Source: CAZOEL01 sp964578835
Lineage (GTDB): Bacteria; Desulfobacterota; Syntrophobacteria; Syntrophobacterales; Syntrophobacteraceae
Assembly (NCBI GenBank): GCA_964578835.1
Contig: CAZOEL010000074.1
Location: forward strand, 1-33,828
DNA: 33,828 bases
Reading direction: 5' to 3'
Translations under genes and position numbers: made by a program
The notes under the pieces: model-generated
The model's input: only the letters and a program-made list of their open reading frames with translations
Database searches by the model: none
Told to the model about the DNA's origin: nothing
Shown here: in pieces, positions 8,202 to 15,897 of the stretch
How positions within the stretch are numbered: position 1 is the first letter of the stretch
How the letters are laid out: every line of letters begins with the position of its first letter

Positions 8202-8308
8202 TTAGACAGAAAATCTTCTGCCTAACCCGCTTATCTCCGACTTATCCAGAAAATCTTCTGCTTTTCACCTTTCTGCTATTTCCGATAATTGCCGGATTAG
8301 GCAGAAGC
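8202..8308 (-). other. integron recombination site next to the integrase (attI or first attC-like site)
   Basis: The core GCCTAAC (8220-8226; GTTAGGC on the cassette strand) is paired with ATTAGGC (8296-8302). Flanks extend the match: TCTGCCTAACCCG on the left against the complement of CGGATTAGGCAGA on the right. Within this lie a 24-base palindrome (8202-8225, TTAG-x-CAGAA-AATC-TTCTG-x-CTAA) and a direct repeat CAGAAAATCTTCTGC at 8207-8221 and 8247-8261. Integron attI sites carry a core plus nearby integrase-binding direct repeats, which fits, but the strong inverted symmetry is attC-like. An attI fused to an empty cassette is possible. Confidence 0.55.
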
Positions 8309-8540
8309 TCTTTCACTTTCTCTCTTCTGCTGTGGCTATTCCACGAACGGAACCTCTCCCGCTGCAAAAGTGTGAGGAGGATATATCACGCCGAAAATCT
8401 TGCCCAATGGGCTTTGGGCGTCCATCTGCTCAAGTGGGAGGTCTTCAAGGCTGTGTATATTATCTTTGGTGGACAAAAGGTGAAAGTCGTGGTAACAGCA
8501 TAAAAAACAATCGGTTCCCCCCTCTTGAATGGAGCCCATT
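8309..8540. other. leader between the recombination site and the integrase gene
   Basis: This stretch should hold the integrase promoter (plus strand) and the cassette promoter Pc (minus strand). I see a TATTAT at 8458-8463 that could be a -10 for the integrase, but no convincing -35 before it. GCCCAATGGGC at 8403-8413 forms a small hairpin. No reliable LexA box or Pc could be picked by eye, and the open frames crossing here are not convincing genes. Confidence 0.3.
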
Positions 8541-9545
8541 ATGGAGAAGCGGCAAGAAAAAGTCAACGAAGCAAACGCCCCGAAGCCCAAGAAACTTCTC
8601 GATAGAGTCCGAGAAACCATGCGGCTCAAGCACTATAGCATCCGTACGGAAGAGGCCTACGTCGACTGGATTGTCAGGTTTATTCTCTTTCATAACAAGC
8701 GCCATCCTAATGATATGGGAGCGCCCGAGATCGAAACGTTCCTTACCCACCTGGCTGCTGAGGCCAATGTAGCGGCTTCGACGCAGAACCAGGCGTTCCA
8801 TGCCATACTTTTTCTATATAGACATGTTCTGGACATCTCTCTGGAAGGGGAGTCCATCAATGCTCTGCGCGCTCGAAAGAAGAGGAGCCTGCCGGTCGTC
8901 CTCACGAAAGGCGAGGTCAAACGAGTCATTGAGCTCGTTCCGGGCAAGTATCGGTTGATGGCCAAGATTATGTATGGCGGCGGTTTGCGGCTTATGGAAT
9001 GTATTCGACTTCGGGTGAAGGATCTGGACTTTGAGATGAATGAAATTACGGTTCGCGATGGCAAGGGTGGAAAGGATCGTCTCACTTTGCTTCCGGAATC
9101 GATAAAACCAGCGCTGCAGGAACATCTGGAACGCGTCAGGCTTTTACACGAGCAGGATTTGGCTGCGGGTTATGGCGGCGTCTTTCTTCCCCATGCGCTC
9201 GAGAGAAAGTACTTGAATGCGAACCAAGAATGGGGATGGCAGTATGTCTTTCCCTCCGACAGTTTGTCGGAAGATCCTCGATCCGGCAAAGTGCGTCGCC
9301 ATCACGTTCATGAGGACAGTCTGCAAAAGGCGGTAAGGCAAGCCGTAAGTAGAGCCAGGATCTCCAAGAGAGCCACTTGCCATAGTTTTCGCCACAGTTT
9401 TGCAACGCATCTCCTGATGGATGGAGTTGACATCCGATCCATTCAGGAGCTCCTAGGTCATGAGGATGTCTCCACTACCATGATCTACACACATGTTCTG
9501 AGGGAGCAGGGCGTCCAGAGGATCAAGAGTCCTCTCAATTTCTGA
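8541..9545 (+). CDS. intI: integron integrase (tyrosine recombinase)
   Basis: The 334-aa product is a site-specific tyrosine recombinase. An N-terminal SAM-like domain (RLKHYSIRTEEAYVDW, near 28-43) precedes the catalytic domain with R150 (GGGLRLMEC), H281 and R284 (HSFRHSF), H307 (LLGHED) and the nucleophile Y316 (TTMIYTH). Residues 219-239 (ALERKY...EWGWQYVFPS) are the extra patch found in integron integrases and not in other Xer-like recombinases. The start at 8541 is preferred because GGAG lies 6 bases before it; an in-frame ATG at 8529 lacks a ribosome site. Length is normal for IntI and the reading frame is intact, so the integron may be active. It recombines attI with attC to insert or excise cassettes. 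It faces away from the array, the usual layout. Confidence 0.95.
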   Translation: MEKRQEKVNEANAPKPKKLLDRVRETMRLKHYSIRTEEAYVDWIVRFILFHNKRHPNDMGAPEIETFLTHLAAEANVAASTQNQAFHAILFLYRHVLDISLEGESINALRARKKRSLPVVLTKGEVKRVIELVPGKYRLMAKIMYGGGLRLMECIRLRVKDLDFEMNEITVRDGKGGKDRLTLLPESIKPALQEHLERVRLLHEQDLAAGYGGVFLPHALERKYLNANQEWGWQYVFPSDSLSEDPRSGKVRRHHVHEDSLQKAVRQAVSRARISKRATCHSFRHSFATHLLMDGVDIRSIQELLGHEDVSTTMIYTHVLREQGVQRIKSPLNF

Positions 9546-9574
9546 GCGCTCGCTGTTCAAGCCTGATCTACCGG

Positions 9575-9602
9575 ACGAAATCGTCATGAGGACCGATTTC
9601 GT
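9575..9602. other. perfect 9-bp stem hairpin after the integrase gene
   Basis: ACGAAATCG (9575-9583) and CGATTTCGT (9594-9602) pair perfectly around a ten-base loop, 30 bases past the integrase stop. There is no following T-run, so it is not a classical rho-independent terminator. It may still stop or stabilise the integrase transcript between two converging genes. Confidence 0.35.
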
Positions 9603-9669
9603 ATCCCAACCGTGAACTTACTGTACTATGTCTTCTCGATGGTCGCGAGTGACGATTGACTTCCCGTTA

Positions 9670-9703
9670 ACAATATCCCCGGTCATATTTTCGGGAATAT
9701 TGT
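9670..9703. terminator. hairpin between converging genes
   Basis: ACAATATCCCCG (9670-9681) pairs with CGGGAATATTGT (9692-9703) with one mismatch. It lies between the integrase (plus) and the DUF3786 gene (minus, stop 9762). The AT-rich outer stem could work as a weak bidirectional terminator, although no clear T-run follows on either side. Confidence 0.3.
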
Positions 9704-9761
9704 ACAGGTCTTGCGGCGATTCATTACGAACGGGCCGAGCGAACCTCGGGAGGCTTAGCCA

Positions 9762-10568
9762 TCAAGACTGGACTCCGGAGAAGCCGTGCGTCTGGGCTAT
9801 CTTTCCGAACATCTGCGAGAGGCCGACTCCCAGCATGAACACCGAGCCTATGTCGAGGTTATCATTGGCGCTTTCATCAAAAAAGACATTCAGACCGGAT
9901 TCGAGTCCATCGTCCGGCATCCAGTAGCATATCATGACCGGGACTTTGGGCAACGGGCGAAGAACTACGGAAATATCCGACTCGAACTGCTTCTCCACTT
10001 GCTCTCCGCCCAGGATATGAACCATGTTGTCAAAAAGAGAGGCGTAACTGTCGGCAACCCGTTTCATGGGCTCTTCGCATCGCTTCTGAAAAAGCGGATA
10101 TCGCTCTCTCCCGTCTCTTAGCTCCCGGTAGGACATCCACTTGCCTGAAATTTCCTTGCCGGCGCTGTGGAGGACATAATTGAGAAACGGGACCGTCACC
10201 CAATGATTGATGTGGATGCTCGCAGCAAGGTCCCCGTTCGATTCGACGGTGAAGTCCTTGCCCATGACCTTCAAGGTCAGCCGGTTTCCATCCGTCCAGC
10301 CGCCGGTTCTTTCCGCCGCAAGGGCGAGATCGAGGTGGGAGATTTCGGACTGAAGCTTCTTCATGTATTCGTTGAGGTCCAGTTCATTGCCGTTTTTACC
10401 GGCATCGGTTCCAGTGATCTGCGCGATTGCGTCAAGGCTCAGCTGGGGGCATTCGCCGGCGCTTCGCTGGCTTTTGAAAACCGCTGCCGCAAAGGCGAGG
10501 CATGTCCTTTCCCCACATTTTCCGCAATTCGATTGTTCCAACAACTTATAGATTTCCAGGGTGTTCAT
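9762..10568 (-). CDS. DUF3786 protein with N-terminal 4Fe-4S domain
   Basis: The 268-aa product starts with a four-cysteine iron-sulfur module, C15-x2-C18-x4-C23 and C40, inside NCGKCGERTCLAFAAAV. This matches the FeS domain of the corrinoid iron-sulfur protein and its relatives. The rest (about 80-268) is the DUF3786 domain, rich in aromatic residues (HWVTVPFLNYVL, ICYWMPDDG). Members occur in strict anaerobes and often sit near corrinoid or one-carbon genes; the biochemical role is unknown. It lies 65 bases after the DUF1786 gene on the same strand and is probably co-transcribed. GAGGT lies about 15 bases before the ATG, so the ribosome site is weak. It marks the chromosomal side of the integron. 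Confidence 0.8.
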   Translation of the reverse strand: MNTLEIYKLLEQSNCGKCGERTCLAFAAAVFKSQRSAGECPQLSLDAIAQITGTDAGKNGNELDLNEYMKKLQSEISHLDLALAAERTGGWTDGNRLTLKVMGKDFTVESNGDLAASIHINHWVTVPFLNYVLHSAGKEISGKWMSYRELRDGRERYPLFQKRCEEPMKRVADSYASLFDNMVHILGGEQVEKQFESDISVVLRPLPKVPVMICYWMPDDGLESGLNVFFDESANDNLDIGSVFMLGVGLSQMFGKIAQTHGFSGVQS

Positions 10569-10633
10569 AGGCTGTTGCTTTCTACCTCGTGTTTCAGTTT
10601 TCCATGAGATTATATTCTTCTATTGCCAACACT

Positions 10634-11728
10634 CTAAAGATAGGCAATGGAAGGCAGATTCTTACGCCTTCGAATTGCTTCCAGAAGGCCGACATTTCCC
10701 GTCATCATGTTGTCTCCGAAAGGGGCGCCATAGGTGATCGGCAGCTTGGACGACTCCAGCAGTCTCCGCTTCGGGCCGGTTGCGATGATGGCCTGAACGT
10801 TTTCGAATCCGATCCCTTTCCGCATATAAGCCCCGTGGCCTCCTTCCCGGAGAATCCGGTCATGATCCAGCTTTCCGTCGGCAAGCTCGCGCAGCAAACG
10901 CTCAATCTTTTCGGCATCGACATCCTGGGTGTGATATTCGAAGAAGCCCGCCAGTTCGCCGCCCGAGAGGGCCGCTCCAACAGTGTGGGAAGTTGCGATG
11001 TCGAGGACGAGGATATTGTCCCTCTTCAGCGCCTCCGAATCCATGGATGCTCCGAGAATGGCGGCAAATCCGCTGTCCATGATATAAGTCTCGCGCGCGG
11101 GAAGCTCTTCCGCCGCTTTAGCCATGGACTTCAGTCGGTTGAAGGTTGCCGGAGTCTCGGAGGCTTCGTAGAGCAGCGCATCCGGGGTGGGGTGTCTGTC
11201 GAGAACGCTTTTGGATAAGTTGTGGCGGTAGTCGAGGTGAGAAACATTTTCCGGCGGCATTCCGTGGTCCTGAGCGCAAACGGCCATCACATCGAAGTCG
11301 AAAGGAGCTCCGAAGCCCGTGGCGATCTGCTCGAGGAGCCGGATCGGGAGATCGGTAAGGAAAAGCTCGCTATAAGCGCCCGTTTTGGAAAGCTCTTTCA
11401 CCTTTTCATCGCTTTCTATCTCAATTCCCCAGGAGCGCGTCCGATCCGCGCTGTGGCTGATGGTCATGGCGGCGGAGGCGGTCATGATGACTTTCGAAGT
11501 CTGCGCCCGCTCGCGCAGCACTCCGGCAAGCGCGCCTCCGCCCATCTCGTAACCGCTGATGAGGAGATCTCCGGGAAGCTTCGCCGCATGCTCGCTCACG
11601 AAGCGCACCGGGGAGCGCACGACGGCTTTGTACTGCAATTTCGAGCCGCTTTCGTAATAGAGCACATCCATCGTTCCCGCGCCCACATCCACGAAAAGGT
11701 ATCTGATATTCTTATCGGACGTCGTCAT
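10634..11728 (-). CDS. DUF1786 protein, actin-like ATPase fold
   Basis: The 364-aa product begins with a phosphate-1 motif of the ASKHA (actin/Hsp70/sugar kinase) fold, LFVDVGAGTMDVLYYE at residues 11-26, and has a second nucleotide-binding segment ILVLDIATSHTVGAAL in the middle. It belongs to the DUF1786 family, annotated in places as linked to pyruvate formate-lyase activation on weak grounds. The fold also resembles ATPases that reactivate corrinoid proteins, which would suit its DUF3786 neighbour; this is inference. I place the start at 11728 because GAGGAG lies 7-12 bases upstream; an 11-codon longer frame starts at 11761 inside the flank of the repeat. Frame and length look intact. Confidence 0.8.
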   Translation of the reverse strand: MTTSDKNIRYLFVDVGAGTMDVLYYESGSKLQYKAVVRSPVRFVSEHAAKLPGDLLISGYEMGGGALAGVLRERAQTSKVIMTASAAMTISHSADRTRSWGIEIESDEKVKELSKTGAYSELFLTDLPIRLLEQIATGFGAPFDFDVMAVCAQDHGMPPENVSHLDYRHNLSKSVLDRHPTPDALLYEASETPATFNRLKSMAKAAEELPARETYIMDSGFAAILGASMDSEALKRDNILVLDIATSHTVGAALSGGELAGFFEYHTQDVDAEKIERLLRELADGKLDHDRILREGGHGAYMRKGIGFENVQAIIATGPKRRLLESSKLPITYGAPFGDNMMTGNVGLLEAIRRRKNLPSIAYL

Positions 11729-11750
11729 TTTGCATCTCCTCGTCGGGATC

Positions 11751-11918
11751 AGGCAGCTCACAACAAATAACCTACCAAAATTGGTTCAGAAACACCCACC
11801 GTCATTCCGGCAGTCTTCAAGCCGGAATCCCGTTTTTTCGCGGGGCTGGATTCCGGCCAAAACCATGCCGGAATGACAGAACCCCTCTTCCTGGTAGGTT
11901 ATTTGTTGTGAGTTGCCT
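11751..11918. mobile_element. MITE-like palindromic element with 27-bp terminal inverted repeats
   Basis: The ends AGGCAGCTCACAACAAATAA... (11751-11777) and their complement (11892-11918) match at 26 of 27 positions, including a perfect 21-bp core at 11757-11777 and 11892-11912. Inside are nested inverted runs of the common GTCATTCCGGC / GCCGGAATGAC type (11801-11811 and about 11869-11879) and GGAATCCCG / CGGGGCTGGATTCC. At 168 bp with no coding capacity it looks like a non-autonomous transposable element or a large REP/BIME unit. No clear target-site duplication was seen. The following 300 bases (11919-12220) contain no gene I can support, only a TGCTGCC/GGCAGCA hairpin near 12113-12155. Confidence 0.6.
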
Positions 11919-12220
11919 CAGTTCTTCTTCAACGCTGTTTTCGTTCCGATTCCCATGCAAGCTTACACGGTTATTTATCGCATGAAAGGAGAGTATGGTC
12001 AAAGAGGTATGATCGCGCATTCGGGCGTTGAAGAGCGCCGGGGTCCTTGGATGATGAAGCTTGCCGAGCTGCCGATCGAGGGTTCAAAAGAGGGAAGAAG
12101 TTGATAAGTCAGATGCTGCCAAATTATTGCGTTCTTCCTGCTTATGTAGGCAGCAGTGTATGGCTCGCATGGATGTGGGATCCAATGCTTCTGAATTAAG
12201 GAGAATTGATTCCCTCCGCC

Positions 12221-12310
12221 GTCACCCCGGCCATCGCCGGGGTCCGGAAGAACTTCAAAAGTTGGATTCTGGCAATAGCCGGAATGAGGGTGGGTGTTTC
12301 TGGTGGGTTA
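12221..12310. repeat. diverged second copy of the GTCATTCCGGC repeat family
   Basis: The segment 12278-12300, read on the minus strand, matches 11789-11811 of the element above at 22 of 23 positions (GAAACACCCACC, then CTCATTCCGGC here for GTCATTCCGGC). It is followed by CACCAGAAACACCC-type sequence in the same order. The left end GTCACCCCGG...CCGGGGTCCGG is the usual partner arm. The copy is inverted relative to the first and lacks the long terminal repeat on one side, so it is probably an older, decayed copy. Confidence 0.55.
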
Positions 12311-12326
12311 ATCTCTTTGAGTCGCC

Positions 12327-13085
12327 TTAGAACCGGAACGCCAATCCTGCAAGCAGGGCATAGTCGGCTTCAGGTTCCGTAAGTCCCCCTTTAACGCCGA
12401 AGTCGATATCCAAATTCTCCGTGATGGGAATGATCACCCCGCCCAGAATGAATACCGCCGGCGTGTCGTCTTCCGTGTCCGTGTTGCGCTCCGCTCCCAC
12501 GTTTCCAACTACTCTGAGCCATTTGGCAGCCTCGACTTCAGCGGCGAGAGAAACGTTCCATATGTCTGTTTCCTCCTCTACCGTTGTTTCGTTTCTTCCG
12601 TAGCCGGCGTTGAAATGGATGGCGAAGGGGTCGATCTCCTGTGTCGCGATGAACTGAATGCCGCCCCCGACCTTTCCTGCTCCCAGCGCCTTGTCGTCAT
12701 CTCCCGTAGGAATGGACAGGCCGGGCTTGAGAGCCAGGCTCAGCCCTTCACACTCGAAAAAGCGCCACTTCAGTTCGAGGCTCATATCGGCTATGCCGTC
12801 CTCATCTGTTTTTACTCCCCTTTCCTTTGTGCTGATGAACTGATAAGGCAGGCCGACAACGAAATCCAGGCTATCGATTATGCCGAATGAGACAACAGTT
12901 GAAATGTCGTGGAGGTTTTCCCTCACGCCGTCTGTGTGCTCACGATCGAATTCGTAATTTAGCTCAACCTGGAACTTACCCTTCCCCTGGGTTCCGGTGT
13001 CGTCGGTAACGAGCGGATGCGCTGCGAAGCATATTCCGGAAAAAAACAGCACGAGCAACACGGATCCCATACCTCTTTTGAACAT
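12327..13085 (-). CDS. outer-membrane beta-barrel protein (MetA-pathway/transporter-like)
   Basis: The 252-aa product has a signal peptide (MFKRGMGSVLLVLFFSGICFA, cleavage about residue 20) and then alternating beta strands with many Gly, Asp and aromatic residues: QVELNYEF, VVGLPYQF, LSLALKPGLSIPTG. It ends in an aromatic residue (AGLAFRF), the barrel-insertion signal. This pattern matches the family named for the MetA pathway of phenol degradation, which is widely annotated in proteobacteria without proof of a phenol role. The start at 13085 has GGGAGG 6 bases upstream; a longer frame to 13136 lacks a signal-like start. It is downstream of the feo genes on the same strand but separated by 114 bases, so it may be independent. 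Function as a porin or lipid/aromatic transporter is uncertain. Confidence 0.75.
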   Translation of the reverse strand: MFKRGMGSVLLVLFFSGICFAAHPLVTDDTGTQGKGKFQVELNYEFDREHTDGVRENLHDISTVVSFGIIDSLDFVVGLPYQFISTKERGVKTDEDGIADMSLELKWRFFECEGLSLALKPGLSIPTGDDDKALGAGKVGGGIQFIATQEIDPFAIHFNAGYGRNETTVEEETDIWNVSLAAEVEAAKWLRVVGNVGAERNTDTEDDTPAVFILGGVIIPITENLDIDFGVKGGLTEPEADYALLAGLAFRF

Positions 13086-13199
13086 TTTCTTCCTCCCTCT
13101 TTTCACTTCTTGTTTTTGATTCAACCAATACTCCACTGCCTGGCTACTAAAGATATTACGGAAACATACTCTGCTTGCGCATGGGACGGAGAGGCCGGA

Positions 13200-13418
13200 T
13201 CACAAAGCGATGCGCCGATTCTTATCCGTCCCGGGAGAAAAGGGGCGCTCCGCGATGAGCGTTTTGCGCTCATCATGAGACTTTCCGCCGCAGCATCCTG
13301 AAGATGAGCATCCCGAGCACGCGCAATCGTTCCCGCTTCGGAAGATCCTCAAGACTTGACGGGCCACATACGCAGCCGCTCCCATAAGGAAAATTACCGT
13401 CAGAATTGTCTGCCACAT
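13200..13418 (-). CDS. FeoB-associated Cys-rich membrane protein
   Basis: The 72-aa product has one N-terminal membrane helix (WQTILTVIFLMGAAAYVA), a basic stretch, and then a cysteine cluster (CACSGCSSSGCC). This is the layout of the FeoB-associated Cys-rich family, which follows feoB in many anaerobes and may bind iron or support FeoB. AAGGGAG lies 6-8 bases before the ATG at 13418. It begins 13 bases after the FeoB stop, so it is the last gene of a feoA-feoB-small protein operon. Longer in-frame starts overlap feoB and are unlikely. The tail after the cysteines is polar and basic. Confidence 0.85.
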   Translation of the reverse strand: MWQTILTVIFLMGAAAYVARQVLRIFRSGNDCACSGCSSSGCCGGKSHDERKTLIAERPFSPGTDKNRRIAL

Positions 13419-13431
13419 AGTCGATCTCCCT

Positions 13432-15657
13432 TTAGATGCCGATTCCGAGCAACCGCCCGCCCTGGTAGACGAGAACCGCCACGATAAACGCCATGATGGT
13501 GTTGAACGTCGCGGAGAATACGCCCCATTTCCAGCTCCCGGCCTCCTTTGCAAGACATACGACGCTCACCACACAAGGGACATAGAGCATGCTGAAAATG
13601 ATCAGGGTGAAGGCAACAAGCGGGTTCCAGGCAGGATCTCTTGCAAGGAGCTCACGAAGCGGAGCATCCTCTTCGGGATCGACTTCACCCATGGAATACG
13701 CTGTGCCAAGAACCGAGACGACCATCTCCTTCGCGGCAAAGCCTCCTACGAGGGCCACGTTGGTGCGCCAGTCAAACCCGCAAAACCGGGTGATATGCTC
13801 GAGAGCGGTTCCGATCCTTCCCGCGACCGAATTCTTCAAGGCCGCCTGCGCTTCCGCCTGGTCAACGGCCAGGAGCTTCTCGCGTATATCCGTCATTTCT
13901 TCGGAAAGCTCCTCCTTGGGGATCTCGTCGGCCAGAGCGGCTGTGCGAAGATCTTCGGGAAGGCCGGTCACTATCTTCTCCCTGTTCGCCTCGAAGGCCG
14001 CCTGTTCCGATTCGGAAAGCCCCGGAAAGTTCATGAGCGCCCAGAAGAGAATGGAAACAGCCAGAAGAATGGTTCCTGCCTTTTTCACATAGAGCCATGC
14101 CCTCTCCCAGGTGTGGATGAGAAGCCCCTGAAGGGTGGGAAGCCTGTAGGGCGGAAGCTCGAGGAGGAACGGCGTGCTGGGTCCTTTGAGAATGGTCGAG
14201 CGAAGGAATTTCGATACAAGGAATGCCATTGACCAGGATATGATCGTTAGGAGGAGCATCATCCCAGCTTCGTTCTCCGAGAAGAAGGCCCCGATTAGAA
14301 GGGCGAAGACGGGAAGCTTCGCTCCGCAGTTCATGAGGGGAACCGTGAGGATCGTAGCCAGCCGCTCTTTTGAGCTCCTGAGGGTCCTTGTCGCCATAAC
14401 CCCGGGAACGGCGCACCCGCCGGCGATTCCACCTCCGACTATGAAGGCCATAAGAGAATTGCCATGAAGCCCGAAGACGCGGAAGATACGGTCCAGCATG
14501 AAGGCTGCCCGCGCGAGGTAGCCCGAATCTTCGAGGAAGGCGATTCCAAAGAACATGAAAACAATGATGGGCACAAACCCCAGGACTCCTCCCACGCCTT
14601 CGATGACGCCCTTGGTGATGAGAGAGCGCAAGAGGCCTGAAGGCAGCAGGGATTCCGTGAGTCCGCTCAAGGCGGCAAAACCCTCCTCGAGCCATGCTAC
14701 GGGGATTTCACTTCCAGTGAAGGCGAAAGAGTAGAGCGCATACAGGATAAGCCCCATGATGATAGGGCCAAAGAAGCGGTTTGTGACTACACGATCGATC
14801 TTATCCGAGAGGTAGAGCCGGTCGGCCTCATGCTTTCGCTTGACCACTCCTGATTTGAGGAGCGCAGCGATAAACCCGTAGCGATGATCTGCTATGATGG
14901 CTTCCGGATAAGTATCAAGGGTCTTTTGAAGATGCTCTGTAACCCGGTTGACCATCTTCTCGAGATCGGCGGAAAGCGTCGGGTTCACTTCGCGTCCCTT
15001 ATTCATCACCTCTTCGTCTGATTCGAGATGCTTCAAAGCTGTCCAACGGGCAGGGTAGAGATCTGTGAGAAATTTTGAGGCAGCGATTTTTGCTTCCATT
15101 TTGGAGAGCGCCGGGTCAACGTCCGGACCATAGGATATTTGCAGGGGAGTCCACGCACCGTCCTTTGCTGAAATCTTAGCGGCAGCCTTGAGGAGCTCCT
15201 CTTTTCCTTTGCCGCTTCTCCCGACGGTTGGAATGACGGGGACATTGAGTTTTTTTGAAAGCTCTTCCGCATCGATCTCGATCCCTCTCCCTTCAGCCAC
15301 ATCGATCATGTTGAGCGCTATGACGACGGGAATTCCGAGCTCGAAGAGCTGCACGGTGAGGTAAAGGTTCCTTTCGAGGTTGGAGGCGTCGACAATGTTT
15401 ATGATTGCCCCGGGATGCTCCGTGATGAGGACGTTTCTGGCGACCAGTTCCTCTAGGGAGTAGGCCGTCAGGGAATACGTTCCGGGAAGGTCCACAAGGC
15501 GGAGCTCGCGGCCGTTTTGCCTGTAGAAGCCTTCCTTTCTTTCGACGGTGACTCCCGGATAGTTCGCCACATGCTGGCGGGCGCCCGTTATGACGTTAAA
15601 AAGAGATGTCTTTCCCGAGTTTGGATTTCCCGCCAGGGCGATGAGATGATCGCTCAT
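13432..15657 (-). CDS. feoB: ferrous iron transporter FeoB
   Basis: The 741-aa inner-membrane protein imports Fe(II). The N-terminal G domain shows G1 GNPNSGKT (10-17), G3 DLPG (56-59) and G4 NMID (116-119), followed by the helical regulatory domain to about residue 270. The membrane part has two Gate-like segments, one with GGCAVPGVMATRTL and one with LMNCGAKLPVFALL, each carrying the cysteine seen in FeoB proteins. Length is standard. The ATG at 15657 follows the feoA stop by three bases, so translation is probably coupled. A FeoB-associated Cys-rich gene follows. Nothing is broken. The nearby iron-organelle-like cluster, transcribed the other way, makes shared control by iron likely, although I could not place a Fur box. 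Confidence 0.97.
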   Translation of the reverse strand: MSDHLIALAGNPNSGKTSLFNVITGARQHVANYPGVTVERKEGFYRQNGRELRLVDLPGTYSLTAYSLEELVARNVLITEHPGAIINIVDASNLERNLYLTVQLFELGIPVVIALNMIDVAEGRGIEIDAEELSKKLNVPVIPTVGRSGKGKEELLKAAAKISAKDGAWTPLQISYGPDVDPALSKMEAKIAASKFLTDLYPARWTALKHLESDEEVMNKGREVNPTLSADLEKMVNRVTEHLQKTLDTYPEAIIADHRYGFIAALLKSGVVKRKHEADRLYLSDKIDRVVTNRFFGPIIMGLILYALYSFAFTGSEIPVAWLEEGFAALSGLTESLLPSGLLRSLITKGVIEGVGGVLGFVPIIVFMFFGIAFLEDSGYLARAAFMLDRIFRVFGLHGNSLMAFIVGGGIAGGCAVPGVMATRTLRSSKERLATILTVPLMNCGAKLPVFALLIGAFFSENEAGMMLLLTIISWSMAFLVSKFLRSTILKGPSTPFLLELPPYRLPTLQGLLIHTWERAWLYVKKAGTILLAVSILFWALMNFPGLSESEQAAFEANREKIVTGLPEDLRTAALADEIPKEELSEEMTDIREKLLAVDQAEAQAALKNSVAGRIGTALEHITRFCGFDWRTNVALVGGFAAKEMVVSVLGTAYSMGEVDPEEDAPLRELLARDPAWNPLVAFTLIIFSMLYVPCVVSVVCLAKEAGSWKWGVFSATFNTIMAFIVAVLVYQGGRLLGIGI

Positions 15658-15660
15658 TTT

Positions 15661-15897
15661 TCAGTCCTCCACGTTGACTTCGATGGCATCCGCCTCGTTG
15701 TTTCTAAGGGTGAGTTTGAAATCCCGGACTCGAACGGCTACCGGATCGTTGAGCGGCGCTCTTCCTTCCATCTGAATGTGAGTTCCCGGAACCAGCCCCA
15801 TGTCCCGAATGCGCCGACCGAGCTCCCCCCTGCTTTTCACTCTGCAAATCACGCCTCTTTCACCATGCTTCATAAGCCGCAAGAGCGTGCAACCCAT
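15661..15897 (-). CDS. feoA: FeoA, SH3-like partner of FeoB
   Basis: The 78-aa protein has the small SH3-like FeoA fold: GERGVICRV near residues 12-20, RRIRDMGLVPGTHI (about 28-41), then DPVAVRVRDFKLTLRNNEAD near the end. FeoA is cytoplasmic and helps FeoB-driven Fe(II) uptake. The ATG at 15897 has AAGGAG 8 bases upstream. It is the first gene of the minus-strand operon feoA-feoB-Cys-rich protein. A separate gene at 26784-27530 carries three further domains of this fold. Confidence 0.93.
   Translation of the reverse strand: MGCTLLRLMKHGERGVICRVKSRGELGRRIRDMGLVPGTHIQMEGRAPLNDPVAVRVRDFKLTLRNNEADAIEVNVED

Noticed and set aside
8332..8772. 146-aa plus-strand open frame overlapping the integrase start
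   Set aside because: It overlaps the start of intI out of frame, with no recognisable domain.
13862..14695. 277-aa minus-strand open frame within feoB
   Set aside because: Same strand as feoB but another frame, Arg/His-rich, and FeoB is complete over this region.
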